Positions 27,065 through 37,117 of a stretch of 64,000 nt of DNA are shown piece after piece. Positions within the stretch are counted from its first letter, which is position 1, and the number at the start of each line of letters is the position of its first letter. Under the pieces are notes generated by a model that was given only the letters and a program-made list of their open reading frames with translations, did not search any database and had not been told where the DNA came from. The stretch comes from M3007 sp964484205 (GTDB lineage: Bacteria; Bacteroidota; Bacteroidia; Chitinophagales; Saprospiraceae), in assembly GCA_964484205.1 (NCBI GenBank), contig CAZAEZ010000007.1:62001-126000 (forward strand). The letters run 5' to 3'. Position numbers and translations under genes: made by a program.

Positions 27065-30000
27065 GGGGCGCTTTGTTCGTGTTTGATTTGTTCAAGGCTG
27101 AGCAGCATTTGCTCGGTTTCGGATGGCTCGCGGTCGGGGATGGGCTGATCGAGGTTGAGAAATCCCTGAAACTGCCGGGCCTCGGCCAGGTAGCTCATCT
27201 GGTATTTGTTGGCCAGGATGTCGAGGAAAGCCTGGAGGTTCTGGTCGTGCAATTGCCCGGCCAGCAAGTTTGGCGGGTAGGCGACGAAGGCCTTGGGCAG
27301 ACCGCGATCGCGGTCGTAGCTGTCCTGGTGCAGCAGTTCGACGAGGGCCGGATCGCCGTAGTAGGGTTTGAAGGCCGTTGTTTTGGGCATGGTTACCCGG
27401 TACATGTCCTCGCGGGTGCGTGCGAAAGCGATGGCGTTGTTCAGCGCCGTGCCTTCGACGTAGCGGTATTGGTTGTAGCCCGGGCGGGTTTGCCGTAGCT
27501 CGTCCGCCAGGTTGCGCACCGAGAGGCGGGTTTTCGGCTCGGATTTCATTTCGCGGCCGCGGTTGTCCACTTCTTTTTGCACCTGGATGCCGGAGCGAAT
27601 GGCGCCCGCGGCGGTGCTGTATTTGATGAGTTTGCCGCCGGCACTTTTCAAAAACACGTTTTTGGCAGACAGGAGCATGTTGCCGGTGGCGATGAAGACT
27701 TCCTCCTTTTTGTTGCCGGAGCTGTCGTGGCGGTTCCAGTTGTAAACCAGGTCGTCGAGCCAGGCCTTTTGGTTGTAGGTGGCCATGCCCATGGCGGCAA
27801 AGACTTCCGGACTGTTGAATTTGAGCGTCCAGCTGCGCTCCGGGCCATAGATGGCGGACGCGATGCGCACATTGGCCGGGTTGTAGCGCGTGGGATCGCC
27901 TTCGGGTTTTAGGAAATACAGTCCGGTGACCACGCCATTGAGTTCCCGCGTGGCGCCAGCCTGGGTGGTGCTGAACTGGAAGGGTTTTCCGACGGTGAAA
28001 AATTCGATGATGCGCAGGCCGTTGGCTGTTTCGGCTTTAAACTTAGATTCTTCGGCGGCGATTTTTTCCTGCAACTCTTCGAGCAGTTTGCGGGCTTTTT
28101 CCAGTCCTTTTTCGAGTTTGTCCGGATCCTTCGCCTTGCCGGACGTTTGCAAAACCTCCAGTTCGCGCAGTTCGCTTTCGAGTTTGCGCCGTTTGCCATC
28201 CCGCTCGGCGGCTTTGGTTTCCCAAACCTGCGCGCGGCCTTTCTCGTAATCGATGCGGAATTTTTCCTGAAAAACTTCCGCCGTCAGCCCTTGCAGCGTT
28301 TTTTCCATGGCCGCTTCCACCTCGCTCCATTTCATCGGGCGTTTGAGCACCCGGGCCAGCACCTGCTCCAGCACGGCTGGTTGGCCGAATGGCGTGGGCC
28401 GCCCGCTGCCTTCTTCGAGCAGGAATTGCTCCTGCGTTTCGGCTTCCAGGGGCAGGTATTCCACCTCCAGGTCGTACTCGCCGCGCTGCTTGAGGTCTTC
28501 GACGTACTCGTTGTAGCGGGCCAGCACCTCGGAGTAGGCGCGCTCCTGTTCCTCCACGGTGAGCAGGGCGATGCGGCGGCTGAACATTTCGGCCAGATCG
28601 GAGCGGGCGTAGGACGTGTTGGAATCGCCCTCGCCGATGTCGAGCCGCAGGGCCGCCGCGATGTGGTTGTTTTCGGCCAGAAAACCCTGCACGACCAGGT
28701 CGCCGTATTTGTTGAAAAAATCGGGCGATTCGAGTTGGGCGTCGCTGGATTTCTGGCTGCCGGTGGTGTTGGCGTCCAGACTTTTCAACTTGCGCTTGAG
28801 CACCATCAGAATGCGTTTTTCCGCAGGAATGGACGAGGAAACGTACAGGTACTCGGGCAGATTCACCTGCCCGGTGCGGTTGATGCGCCCGCGTTTTTGC
28901 ACCTCGGTGTTGATGTCCAGTTCGGGCTGGTGGATGATCATGGCGCGCTGGCGCTGGTCGCGGAATTTGGCGCTGGCATGGGCCGACACGCCGGTGCTGG
29001 CGCTTTGGTTGATGAGCAGCACGTCGGCATCGCCGGTGTTGAAATCGGCAAAAAACTGCTTGACGTTGGCTTTGAAACTGCGGTACACCAGCACGCCGCC
29101 TTCCTCCTTGACCTGAAAGGAGCGGCCGGTGCATTCCCGCACCCGGTAAAACTCGTGTTCGCCAGTGCCAATCCCAGCCGCGCGGGGCGTTTTTTCTAGG
29201 GTGTTGATCAGCGTGTCGATGGGCGAAAGGCTGATGCCGGCCGTGGCGCTGCGAATTTTTTCTTTAATGGCTTCGAGCATGGCGGCGCCCATTGGGTCGA
29301 GGTCGTTCGCGGAGAGCGTGTACTGCTTGAGTTCGCCGGTTTGGGTGCTGACGGTGTATTTCAGGGCATTTTCCAGCGAGCGGTTGAGCACCATGGCGAA
29401 GTCGAGGTTTTCCACTTCGTCGCCATTGGTGTAGCCGAACTCGTCCATGAAGGAGGCCATGGTGTTGGCAAAAGCGATGACCACCTTTTTGTTTTCAGCC
29501 AGCAGGCGCAGGGCCTCGCGGGCCACCTGCCGGGCCTTGATGCTGAACAGCAGCTGGCGGATGACGTTGTGGGTTTTGTTAAAAAAGGGCGAGTTGGACA
29601 CCCCGCCGCGCTCCGTGCCTTTGCGCTTTTCGGCTTTCTCGCCGCCGCCGGACAAGGCCTTGCTCATGGCGTCGAGGTACGGCTCGATGACCTCCTGCTC
29701 GAACTCGATGATGTCGTTGACCAGACCGATGACCGTATTGTACACCGCGCGGTGCTCCTCGTAATCGTCCGGCAGGAAGTTGTACTCTACACGGATGCCT
29801 TCAAAACTGCGCTGGCGGCGCAGCATCTGGCCGGAGGCGACCAACTCGCCGGCCACGATCTCCTGCAGGGCTACGCCGCCGCGGGCGAAAACCTCCTCCA
29901 ACTCGGAGGGTTTGATGTTGGCGTGGCTGATGGCGGTCTTTTTGGCGTACACCGGCATGTTATCGGGCCGCTTGGCGAAGGTGGCCGAGAGGTAGCAGCA

Positions 30001-30819
30001 GCCCTGGGCATGGGCCAGCAGCCGCTCGCGGATGAAATAGCCCGTGGTGCTTTCGCCGCCTGAAGCGTTGTGGGCCTCGTCCAGAATGACCACGGCGTCG
30101 CGGGCGAGCGCGGCGATGTACTCGGTTTTGAAATTGGAGGCGGGCGGACTGGAGGTGACCTTCTTTTTGGCCAGTTGCAGTTGGCTTTGCCAGTCGGAGG
30201 CCAGCTGGGAGTAGGTGAGCATGGCAAAGTCGTAGCCCGGCGGCAGGGCGTCCTGGCCGCCGATGAGTTCGCGCAATTCGGCCATGCTTTTGGGCAGGTA
30301 TTTGCGCTCGCGCCGCCACTCATGCACCTTGACGATGGTGTCGCTGTCCAGGGCGATTTGCAGGGCGGCATTGCTGTCGCTGTTGAGGATGAGCGGTACG
30401 AGGTCCACCGAGCCGATGTCGTACAAGTCGCGGTAGATGTCGGAAAAGAGCGTGGCTTTTTCGGTGATGAAGATGGTGGGCAGGCCATTTTTGGCGCCGT
30501 AGCGGATGATGGCCGCCGCGATGCGGCCCTTGCCGATGCCGGTTTGGTCGCCGATGATCATGCCGTCGCCGCGCTCGATGTTCCAGATGGCCAGGGCGAT
30601 GGCGTCCACCTGCTCGGCGGAAAAGAACTCGAATACGCTGGATTTGAGCGGGTAGTTGAGTTTTTGGGCGACATACAGGTCGGGACTGCCGATTTCCTGT
30701 CGTAATCGCAGCAAGGCCTGGCGGGTTTGGTAGGCCATGCTGCCGGGTAGGGAGACTTCGAGGGAGGTGGCTCGGGAGATTGGGCGGTAGGCAGATAGGG
30801 TGGGTTGGGGCTCGGTCAT
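27061..30819 (-). CDS. Strawberry-notch-type DExH helicase (DarB-like)
   Basis: A 1252-aa superfamily 2 helicase. Walker A is GDQTGIGKGR at residues 90-99 and Walker B is ILDEAHNASGG near 247, followed by YLSATFAKRP. The second RecA domain has the strawberry-notch pattern: INQSASTGVSAHA, MIIHQPELDINTEVQKRGRINRTGQ near 640. The C-terminal 500 residues include a coiled coil (about 895-950) and an alpha/beta region of unknown type. Prokaryotic SNO helicases occur in phages and plasmids beside or fused to adenine methyltransferases, as in the phage P1 antirestriction protein DarB. A methyltransferase of that sort is at 41100. Both are on the minus strand and would be adjacent if the 31-40 kb cargo were absent. 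Confidence 0.85.
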   Translation of the reverse strand: MTEPQPTLSAYRPISRATSLEVSLPGSMAYQTRQALLRLRQEIGSPDLYVAQKLNYPLKSSVFEFFSAEQVDAIALAIWNIERGDGMIIGDQTGIGKGRIAAAIIRYGAKNGLPTIFITEKATLFSDIYRDLYDIGSVDLVPLILNSDSNAALQIALDSDTIVKVHEWRRERKYLPKSMAELRELIGGQDALPPGYDFAMLTYSQLASDWQSQLQLAKKKVTSSPPASNFKTEYIAALARDAVVILDEAHNASGGESTTGYFIRERLLAHAQGCCYLSATFAKRPDNMPVYAKKTAISHANIKPSELEEVFARGGVALQEIVAGELVASGQMLRRQRSFEGIRVEYNFLPDDYEEHRAVYNTVIGLVNDIIEFEQEVIEPYLDAMSKALSGGGEKAEKRKGTERGGVSNSPFFNKTHNVIRQLLFSIKARQVAREALRLLAENKKVVIAFANTMASFMDEFGYTNGDEVENLDFAMVLNRSLENALKYTVSTQTGELKQYTLSANDLDPMGAAMLEAIKEKIRSATAGISLSPIDTLINTLEKTPRAAGIGTGEHEFYRVRECTGRSFQVKEEGGVLVYRSFKANVKQFFADFNTGDADVLLINQSASTGVSAHASAKFRDQRQRAMIIHQPELDINTEVQKRGRINRTGQVNLPEYLYVSSSIPAEKRILMVLKRKLKSLDANTTGSQKSSDAQLESPDFFNKYGDLVVQGFLAENNHIAAALRLDIGEGDSNTSYARSDLAEMFSRRIALLTVEEQERAYSEVLARYNEYVEDLKQRGEYDLEVEYLPLEAETQEQFLLEEGSGRPTPFGQPAVLEQVLARVLKRPMKWSEVEAAMEKTLQGLTAEVFQEKFRIDYEKGRAQVWETKAAERDGKRRKLESELRELEVLQTSGKAKDPDKLEKGLEKARKLLEELQEKIAAEESKFKAETANGLRIIEFFTVGKPFQFSTTQAGATRELNGVVTGLYFLKPEGDPTRYNPANVRIASAIYGPERSWTLKFNSPEVFAAMGMATYNQKAWLDDLVYNWNRHDSSGNKKEEVFIATGNMLLSAKNVFLKSAGGKLIKYSTAAGAIRSGIQVQKEVDNRGREMKSEPKTRLSVRNLADELRQTRPGYNQYRYVEGTALNNAIAFARTREDMYRVTMPKTTAFKPYYGDPALVELLHQDSYDRDRGLPKAFVAYPPNLLAGQLHDQNLQAFLDILANKYQMSYLAEARQFQGFLNLDQPIPDREPSETEQMLLSLEQIKHEQSAP

Positions 30820-30922
30820 TTTTGGAGTGGTTTTCGTTGCAAATATGGCGGTTTTCGTGGTGAATTTGCAATAAATAAAGGATAATTCTTTTTAGAATAA
30901 GGTGTTTCCCAAGTTTGAATAT

Positions 30923-30930
30923 TATTTTTG
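30923..30930 (+). promoter_or_regulatory. Possible -7 element of the four-gene cargo operon
   Basis: TATTTTTG fits the Bacteroidota -7 consensus TAnnTTTG and lies 34 nt before the first ATG of the operon. No -33 TTG at the usual distance was found, so the call is weak. Confidence 0.25.
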
Positions 30931-30964
30931 AGCAATTGATTATGGACGAAATACAATATTTCAA

Positions 30965-32836
30965 ATGGTCAATCCGATCTTGTTGGATAAAATGGAATAT
31001 CTTGACTTTGTGGGGCTAGCGGATCCCATGACAGGACAACCATTCAGTTCTGCTTACCAAGAGGGAGATATATCCCTAACAGAATTAGATTTGGAAAGGT
31101 CTACAGTAGTCCAGTGTTCAGATTGCTTTCATATCCACCTTCATAAATCTTGGTTGGAAAATGGCAATAAATGTATTGTATGCTCGTCAAACAATACGAA
31201 CGAAAATTTGATCACTCAATCATATAAAGGGAAGCCTGAGATAATTAGTTTTTTGAGTTCACCTGATGAGTTTATTGAGGGAAATGGAGTTTGGCTATCA
31301 TGGAAGGTGAATAATGCTACAAAGGTTTTTTTAAATGGTGATCCAGTGCAAGCTTTTGGTAATAGAAAAATTGATATAATTGATCAAGCAACCACATTCG
31401 TGCTAAAAGCAGTTAATCCGCGTGGGCTTTTATTACCGAATCACAAAAATGAAAAATTAATCATTTTAGAGGCTAGCCAACCTGAAGTCTTGTATTTAGG
31501 AGTTGATAATGAAATTATTAAAGAAGGCCATACTACCCAAATTTCATTCAAAGTAAGAAGTACTAAACATTACAAATTAGTAGTTGACTATAAAAGCAAT
31601 CAAATTGAGATAGAAAATGGTCAAGTGCCTTCAGGCTATGGAGAATGGGAACATCACATTCAGTATAAATTTTTAAAACCCGGAACGTTGTATTTGGTTA
31701 CCTCAAATGCGTATAAGCAGATAGAAAGTACAACTATTGAGTTAACATATAATAGAGTACAGTTTATTCAAGATTTAGCAATTGCCTCAACTAGTAGTTT
31801 AATTATTACTAAGGGAACTCCTGTTAAAATAACGTGGTTGGTTGAAAACGCTACACGAGTAAATCTATCAGATGGTAAAACAGAATGTAATGTAGAAGGT
31901 ACAGAATTCGATTATTCCCATCCATTTGATGAGGACTTTACTTTGCAATTAGTTGCTTTTGGTGATTTTGGACAAAAAGTCTACAGTAATAAACTTCAAA
32001 TTCGGACAGCTAGAATTACTAATTTTAGATCATGGTCTAATTTTGATTTAAATGACCCAAAGTTTTATTTGGCTTGGGAAGGCAACTACATCGATCGGAC
32101 AGAGTTGTCTCCCCCGCCTGTACTTGATAGGCGGTTACAGGACTCAGAAGAAAAAATTGAAATTTTACCATCGGATATACCTATTGAATATACGTTAACT
32201 GCTTGGCCAGTAAGGGGTGAAAAAATAATTAAAAAAGTATTGATTCTATACCCTTCAGTAATTCGAAATTTTAAATTAATAGGTGGCGAAGCCATTTTAG
32301 GAACGAGTGCAAAATTATATTGGGAGGTTGAAAATGCACGACAGATCAATATTGAAGGGTTAGCGAGAGAATTAAGCGGCTCAAGCTATACGTTCTGGGT
32401 AAGTGAAGAACATTTAAATCTTACGCTAACTGTATGGGGTGATACTAATGTGGCACAAAGTTATCTGAAGATCACAATTTTTAAACCTCCAAAAATTCAC
32501 GACTTACGGCTACCGCATTTAAAAATTAAAATACAATTTGATTTTTCAAGCCTCCAAATCCCCGCCTTCCCATTTTTTGGCTCAGCAACAGTTATTCAAT
32601 CGGGGATTGGTGCAAAACATCGCTATAAATATCTTCAAAAAAAAATTAGGCTAATCTTTATATTATCTGAGATATTATTGAAGTTGAGACAAGATTGGCG
32701 TCAAGCCCAAATAAGGCGACGTGGGCTAGTGGCGCCAGCAAATTTTGTAACAAAGTGGAGATCAAAAATATTAAATTCAACATTTTACCTGCGCTCTAAA
32801 ATTCGTGAATTGACAAAATCTAAAACCAATGAATAA
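30965..32836 (+). CDS. RING-like zinc protein with Ig-like repeats (first gene of unknown four-gene system)
   Basis: A 623-aa protein, from DNA much more AT-rich than the backbone. Residues 51-73 hold C-x2-C, a His cluster (HIHLH), SW, then C-x2-C: a RING-like or treble-clef zinc site. It is followed by at least four Ig-like beta domains, each marked by a central Trp strand: SWKVNNATKVFLNG near 105, TWLVENATRVNLSDG near 275, AWEGNYIDRTEL near 350, YWEVENARQINIEG near 440. The C-terminal 120 residues are basic and helical. No signal peptide is present, so the Ig repeats are probably cytoplasmic and for protein contacts. The stop overlaps the next gene by 8 nt. A ubiquitin-ligase role cannot be claimed from this. 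Confidence 0.6.
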   Translation: MVNPILLDKMEYLDFVGLADPMTGQPFSSAYQEGDISLTELDLERSTVVQCSDCFHIHLHKSWLENGNKCIVCSSNNTNENLITQSYKGKPEIISFLSSPDEFIEGNGVWLSWKVNNATKVFLNGDPVQAFGNRKIDIIDQATTFVLKAVNPRGLLLPNHKNEKLIILEASQPEVLYLGVDNEIIKEGHTTQISFKVRSTKHYKLVVDYKSNQIEIENGQVPSGYGEWEHHIQYKFLKPGTLYLVTSNAYKQIESTTIELTYNRVQFIQDLAIASTSSLIITKGTPVKITWLVENATRVNLSDGKTECNVEGTEFDYSHPFDEDFTLQLVAFGDFGQKVYSNKLQIRTARITNFRSWSNFDLNDPKFYLAWEGNYIDRTELSPPPVLDRRLQDSEEKIEILPSDIPIEYTLTAWPVRGEKIIKKVLILYPSVIRNFKLIGGEAILGTSAKLYWEVENARQINIEGLARELSGSSYTFWVSEEHLNLTLTVWGDTNVAQSYLKITIFKPPKIHDLRLPHLKIKIQFDFSSLQIPAFPFFGSATVIQSGIGAKHRYKYLQKKIRLIFILSEILLKLRQDWRQAQIRRRGLVAPANFVTKWRSKILNSTFYLRSKIRELTKSKTNE

Positions 32837-34268
32837 ATCACAAAAGAACCTCCCTTCGCCGGATTTTTATCCTACTGCGTCTTCATTTAAAGATTGGCGA
32901 CTTTCATTTTTTTGGTTTCTCGCAGCAGCAGATGAGGATTTGCTGCGTCGCTGCCCTTCAACTGAGCAATACAAACATGCGACAATTGGTGCAGCTATTT
33001 TGTTGACAGCAGTCGCTGCTGCGATTTCCGGATATTTTGCTTTTTACTTATTGCTAAAAAACTGGGTGGCTCTACCTGTTGCACTATTTTGGAGCATCAT
33101 TATTTTTAACCTTGATCGATTTATGGTCGGGAGTATTCGGAAAGATGAAGATGATAGTCCATGGAAACAAATCAAAGTAGCACTTCCTAGGCTTGTATTG
33201 GCAACATTAATTGCATTCCTAATCAGTCGTCCAATTGAAGTAAAGATATTTGAAAATCAAATTAATCAGGAGCAAGTTAATATTACTCAAAGATTTGTCG
33301 ACACAATTATTCAAGAAAAAATAGTTAACTTGGAAAAAGAAATAACTAGGCTAGAAGAAGCAAAAACAAACTTAATGGATTTAACGAAGCAGTCAGGAGA
33401 TTGTGCAAATGCACCTGGATTTACTGATGCTTGGTTGCGATATATCTCTTGTAAAAAGGAGTACGATGAACTTAGTGGAAAAAAGACAGCATTCAAAATG
33501 CAGCAAAATGCTGTCAGAGCAGACCCGCGTTATTACTATATAGTAAATGATAGTACTAACAAAAATGTGAGGCTATTGAATCAAGAAGGAGATGCGGAAA
33601 TAGATAGATTACAAAGGCAAATTGTATCCTTGAATATTCGAATGTCGAGGCTGGGCTGTGCAGCGATGCGGCAAAGTGCTGAGGATTTATGCACTAAATA
33701 TAACTTAAGGTTAGATAAAACTATTAATAATGAAGTGGATTATGTTGATCGCTTGGATGATGATATCGAAAAGGCCAAGGAAGAAATAAATAACTTAAAG
33801 GAAGAAGCAAGAGTGAAATCTGAAATCGCAGCCGGTGATATTTTAGGAAAACTAAGAGCATTAGAAAAGTTAAAAGGAAAAGATTCTGCGATGTTTTGGG
33901 CTAGTTGGTTAATAGTTTTACTTTTTTTTGTCTTGGAAACAGCTCCTTTATATGTAAAAATTGTATCTAATCGAGGTGCATATGATAGCCTTTTACGCTT
34001 AAAAGAACAAAAAATTATATTCAGTAGTGAGACGGAATTAAAGGAGTTTGAGAGTGATGCGAAACGACGTCTTCACATTTTGGAGGATGAGGAAGGTGAA
34101 CTTACCCAAACAGAACGCCAAATGAATAAAGATGTGATGGAAAAAATACGCGCGGCACAATCTAAGGTTGCTGAAGAATTAGTTAATGCATGGGAAAAGC
34201 AAGAATTAGATAAAATTAAAACTAATCCTTCGGAAGCATTAAAAGATACAATTAATCCTCCAAACTAA
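32829..34268 (+). CDS. DUF4407 membrane protein with long coiled coil
   Basis: A 479-aa protein matching DUF4407: the N-terminal segment FFWFLAAADEDLLRRCPSTEQYKHATIGAAILLT is typical. Three membrane helices lie near residues 52-72, 80-97 and 117-133, with NLDRFMVG after the second. A long coiled coil (about 150-350) with an internal two-Cys loop follows. A fourth helix (DSAMFWASWLIVLLFFVLE, about 357-377) leads into a cytoplasmic coiled tail. The coiled coil between two membrane passes should lie outside the inner membrane, in the periplasm. In the operon it would be the membrane sensor or scaffold. DUF4407 function is unknown. Confidence 0.75.
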   Translation: MNKSQKNLPSPDFYPTASSFKDWRLSFFWFLAAADEDLLRRCPSTEQYKHATIGAAILLTAVAAAISGYFAFYLLLKNWVALPVALFWSIIIFNLDRFMVGSIRKDEDDSPWKQIKVALPRLVLATLIAFLISRPIEVKIFENQINQEQVNITQRFVDTIIQEKIVNLEKEITRLEEAKTNLMDLTKQSGDCANAPGFTDAWLRYISCKKEYDELSGKKTAFKMQQNAVRADPRYYYIVNDSTNKNVRLLNQEGDAEIDRLQRQIVSLNIRMSRLGCAAMRQSAEDLCTKYNLRLDKTINNEVDYVDRLDDDIEKAKEEINNLKEEARVKSEIAAGDILGKLRALEKLKGKDSAMFWASWLIVLLFFVLETAPLYVKIVSNRGAYDSLLRLKEQKIIFSSETELKEFESDAKRRLHILEDEEGELTQTERQMNKDVMEKIRAAQSKVAEELVNAWEKQELDKIKTNPSEALKDTINPPN

Positions 34269-34282
34269 AGATATAACTAATA

Positions 34283-37087
34283 ATGAATACTCCGACTGAT
34301 GAAATACCTGACGGTAAAGAATTACAGGAAACGCCTGCAATATCTGATCCTCAAAATTTGCCCAATGATAAAATAGAGGATGAATCAGATTCTTCTAATA
34401 TAAAAAAGGACGACATTTCTGAAAAGCTATATTCTCCACAGCTTATAGCGCCGGATGAGGGTATTAATCGTGAATTAAATTTACAAGAATACCAAAATAG
34501 TCTAAATAATGCTCAAAAAAACACTCAAGAACATGAATTCAACCTTGGTCAAGATACAATAGAAGTTGGTGCTGGGTTTTCATACACAATGTTTTTTGTT
34601 AGTCAGGGCTCACTTTCGTCTCTTGATAAACGTTTTGGCAAATCAGTCTTTTCAAAGGAAAGTCTGGTCGAAACTTCACTGGATGAGCTTAGACGAAAAC
34701 GCGTACTGTTTATACAGGCGCCAACCGAAGATTGGCTGGAAATTTCAGTTGCTAACCTAAAAATACTAAAAAGGGAAATATGGCCAGAGGCAGCTGATAT
34801 CCGCAGAGTTGTGACAAAAAGAGAACATGAAACTACTTTTGGTTTTTGGGCAGATCTGGTACCGGTTAATCGCCCAACTATTCTCGTCATTAATGATAGT
34901 AAATATGATTACATTCGCCAGTTCATGCAAGCTGGGTTAGGGACGATTAGTGAGCACAAGAAAAAACTCGAAGCATCTAATATTTACTTAGTTTGTCAAT
35001 TGATTGACACTGTTGATGGCCGATATGCTATAAATACATTTAGTACGGCTTTACAGCGGGAACAATTTGGTTGGTGGGAGCCCCCAGTTGTACAAGAAGA
35101 AATTATAAAAATCTTTGGAGAGGAGGATGGTCTAGAATTGTTTGCTACAATTAAGGACTTGGGGTTGATGAATTTTGGACAAACGGAAATTTATCTTACT
35201 ATTCAAGATATTTGTACCCCTCCAGAGGGAGATCCATCAGATTTGGATTGGAAAATGCCTAATAAAGACAATTTTGTTGAGAAGTTAAAAGGGGGTATTC
35301 AAAAACGGCAGGACGATTTAAAGCCAGAGCTGCGGGATTTAAAAGAAATACTTAATTCAGGTGATCAAATTCAAAGGCTTTTAGTGTTTTGTGGCGCATT
35401 TTTCCCAAAGATTACAGTCACAGACTTTAAAAAACTTGTAGTTGATTTATTGAGCAATGATTTAGAGAAACCTAACCAAAGTAAGGCGAATACTCTGCTA
35501 GATATTGAACTATTAAAAGAAACTGACCCTGAAATAAGACGATATTTGATTGATCAGCATTCTACCCTTAATACGCCAAAACTACTTCGTGATATTTTGG
35601 AAGACGAGATCGAAGAGCGGTTTGAAAAATGTAAACTAAAAATTGTAAAAGAAGGCCGGAATAGAAAAGTGCAATTCTATTTACCTAAACTTACCCCGGT
35701 ATTACGTGAATATATTTTGGAGAATAAATATTTATATTTTCAAAAAATATATGATCGTTTCCGAGAGACAGGGCTATTATACGAGGAGGCTATCAATGAA
35801 AATAAACTAAATGCACTAGTTAGATTTATTGTTACGGCTGCTCAAAATGATGCAGATGAACACGATGCTGAATGGCTGACTAAACTAGTGGCTGATATTA
35901 AAAATCAGCTAACGATCAAAGTGCCAGATAAATTAGATTTAATTTCTTTCTTACAGTATATTGAGCACGATGTGAGGCTTCGAGGAGTTATGAATATGTT
36001 ATTAGGCAGATTGACAGAATTAGTCAAAGAAATATTGCTAACCCAAGATGAGGAGATGAGAGAAATGGCTAAGAAATTTTTTCGTCTCTTGCTCGATCAG
36101 AAAGATGTTCGTGAAATTGCCCTTCGGATGGCATTGGTATTGTTCAGAAAATTGAAAGAAGTACCAGGGTTTGATGAAGATCTAGTGTTAAGCTATTTCA
36201 AAAGAGTTTTTGATGAAGGAGCTGTAGATCAAAAGTTGTCAGCTTATAACTTATTGAAAAATAACTTCCCCCCTTCGCTCCTTTTTAAAATTACTCAGAC
36301 CTGGATAAACGATCAAAGTATTAAGAATGACTCTGGCACAAAAAAAATAGCAAGATATTACTGTTTAGAATACTGTTTATATTCCTTTTCAGATTGTTTT
36401 AGAGAAACAGAAAAAAATAATGATTCGGAACATGCCTCAGGACGTTTAAGGTTTGGTCTTGATTTCTTTAAAGAAATTGATGATTCAATATTTTATGGAG
36501 AGTTTCAACCATTTATTCAATGCTTGACTAATGATAATTGTATCGAAGCATGGAACCAAGTATCAGATGCTTTTCAGAGCTCAAGTACAATTGCGCATTA
36601 TTTGGAATATCTTGTCACTAAGGAACGACCTTCTGAAAACAGAATGAAATTTTCGGAACCAGTTGCAATTTCATTTTTAGGTGATGTATTGGAAAATTGG
36701 TTTTACATCTTAGTTCGAGTCTGGTTTACGGCCAGGCAAATGAAATTGGAGACACCCTTTGTTCTTACTGATATACCTCCAATCCAATATCGGTGGGAGA
36801 AGTATGTGAAACTTATCTGTGATGGGTTCATTCCTGTAGACATATTAGACGAAGCAAATGGTATGACCAATTGGTTGAGCAGAGAAGAAGGTAATAACTT
36901 AACCGAACTACTCAAATACCTTGACAATAAGCTGGAATACCATGCTGAAATTAGCCTCAGATTGAATGACTTGCCAAAGATTGACAAAACAATCATTGAA
37001 AAAATAGAAACAATTCGGACCCGACACATATGTGCTGAGCTGTTCGTTCGATTAATTAGAGACGAAATCGCCTCAAGAATTAAATAA
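34283..37087 (+). CDS. Large protein resembling an inactive STAND-type NTPase
   Basis: A 934-aa protein beginning 14 nt after the DUF4407 gene. The first ~85 residues are acidic and disordered. Residues about 130-250 show the strand order of a P-loop NTPase: RVLFIQAPTEDWLEIS where the Walker A loop should be (no GxxxxGK), then RPTILVINDSKYD as a Walker B-like strand, then NIYLVCQLIDT as a sensor-like strand. The remainder is helical and repetitive, probably an alpha-solenoid (for example LDLISFLQYIEHD, ALRMALVLFRKLKEVPG). This is the layout of STAND signalling ATPases, with the ATP-binding residues lost. A non-enzymatic scaffold or sensor is inferred. No named family recognised. Confidence 0.5.
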   Translation: MNTPTDEIPDGKELQETPAISDPQNLPNDKIEDESDSSNIKKDDISEKLYSPQLIAPDEGINRELNLQEYQNSLNNAQKNTQEHEFNLGQDTIEVGAGFSYTMFFVSQGSLSSLDKRFGKSVFSKESLVETSLDELRRKRVLFIQAPTEDWLEISVANLKILKREIWPEAADIRRVVTKREHETTFGFWADLVPVNRPTILVINDSKYDYIRQFMQAGLGTISEHKKKLEASNIYLVCQLIDTVDGRYAINTFSTALQREQFGWWEPPVVQEEIIKIFGEEDGLELFATIKDLGLMNFGQTEIYLTIQDICTPPEGDPSDLDWKMPNKDNFVEKLKGGIQKRQDDLKPELRDLKEILNSGDQIQRLLVFCGAFFPKITVTDFKKLVVDLLSNDLEKPNQSKANTLLDIELLKETDPEIRRYLIDQHSTLNTPKLLRDILEDEIEERFEKCKLKIVKEGRNRKVQFYLPKLTPVLREYILENKYLYFQKIYDRFRETGLLYEEAINENKLNALVRFIVTAAQNDADEHDAEWLTKLVADIKNQLTIKVPDKLDLISFLQYIEHDVRLRGVMNMLLGRLTELVKEILLTQDEEMREMAKKFFRLLLDQKDVREIALRMALVLFRKLKEVPGFDEDLVLSYFKRVFDEGAVDQKLSAYNLLKNNFPPSLLFKITQTWINDQSIKNDSGTKKIARYYCLEYCLYSFSDCFRETEKNNDSEHASGRLRFGLDFFKEIDDSIFYGEFQPFIQCLTNDNCIEAWNQVSDAFQSSSTIAHYLEYLVTKERPSENRMKFSEPVAISFLGDVLENWFYILVRVWFTARQMKLETPFVLTDIPPIQYRWEKYVKLICDGFIPVDILDEANGMTNWLSREEGNNLTELLKYLDNKLEYHAEISLRLNDLPKIDKTIIEKIETIRTRHICAELFVRLIRDEIASRIK

Positions 37088-37117
37088 TATTTTGTTTAAA
37101 TTTATTAATATCTAATT

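Noticed and set aside
28043..29199. Long frames on both strands over the helicase gene (363 and 350 aa)
   Set aside because: Arg/Ala-rich or Val/Gly-rich shadows of the strawberry-notch helicase; no motifs.
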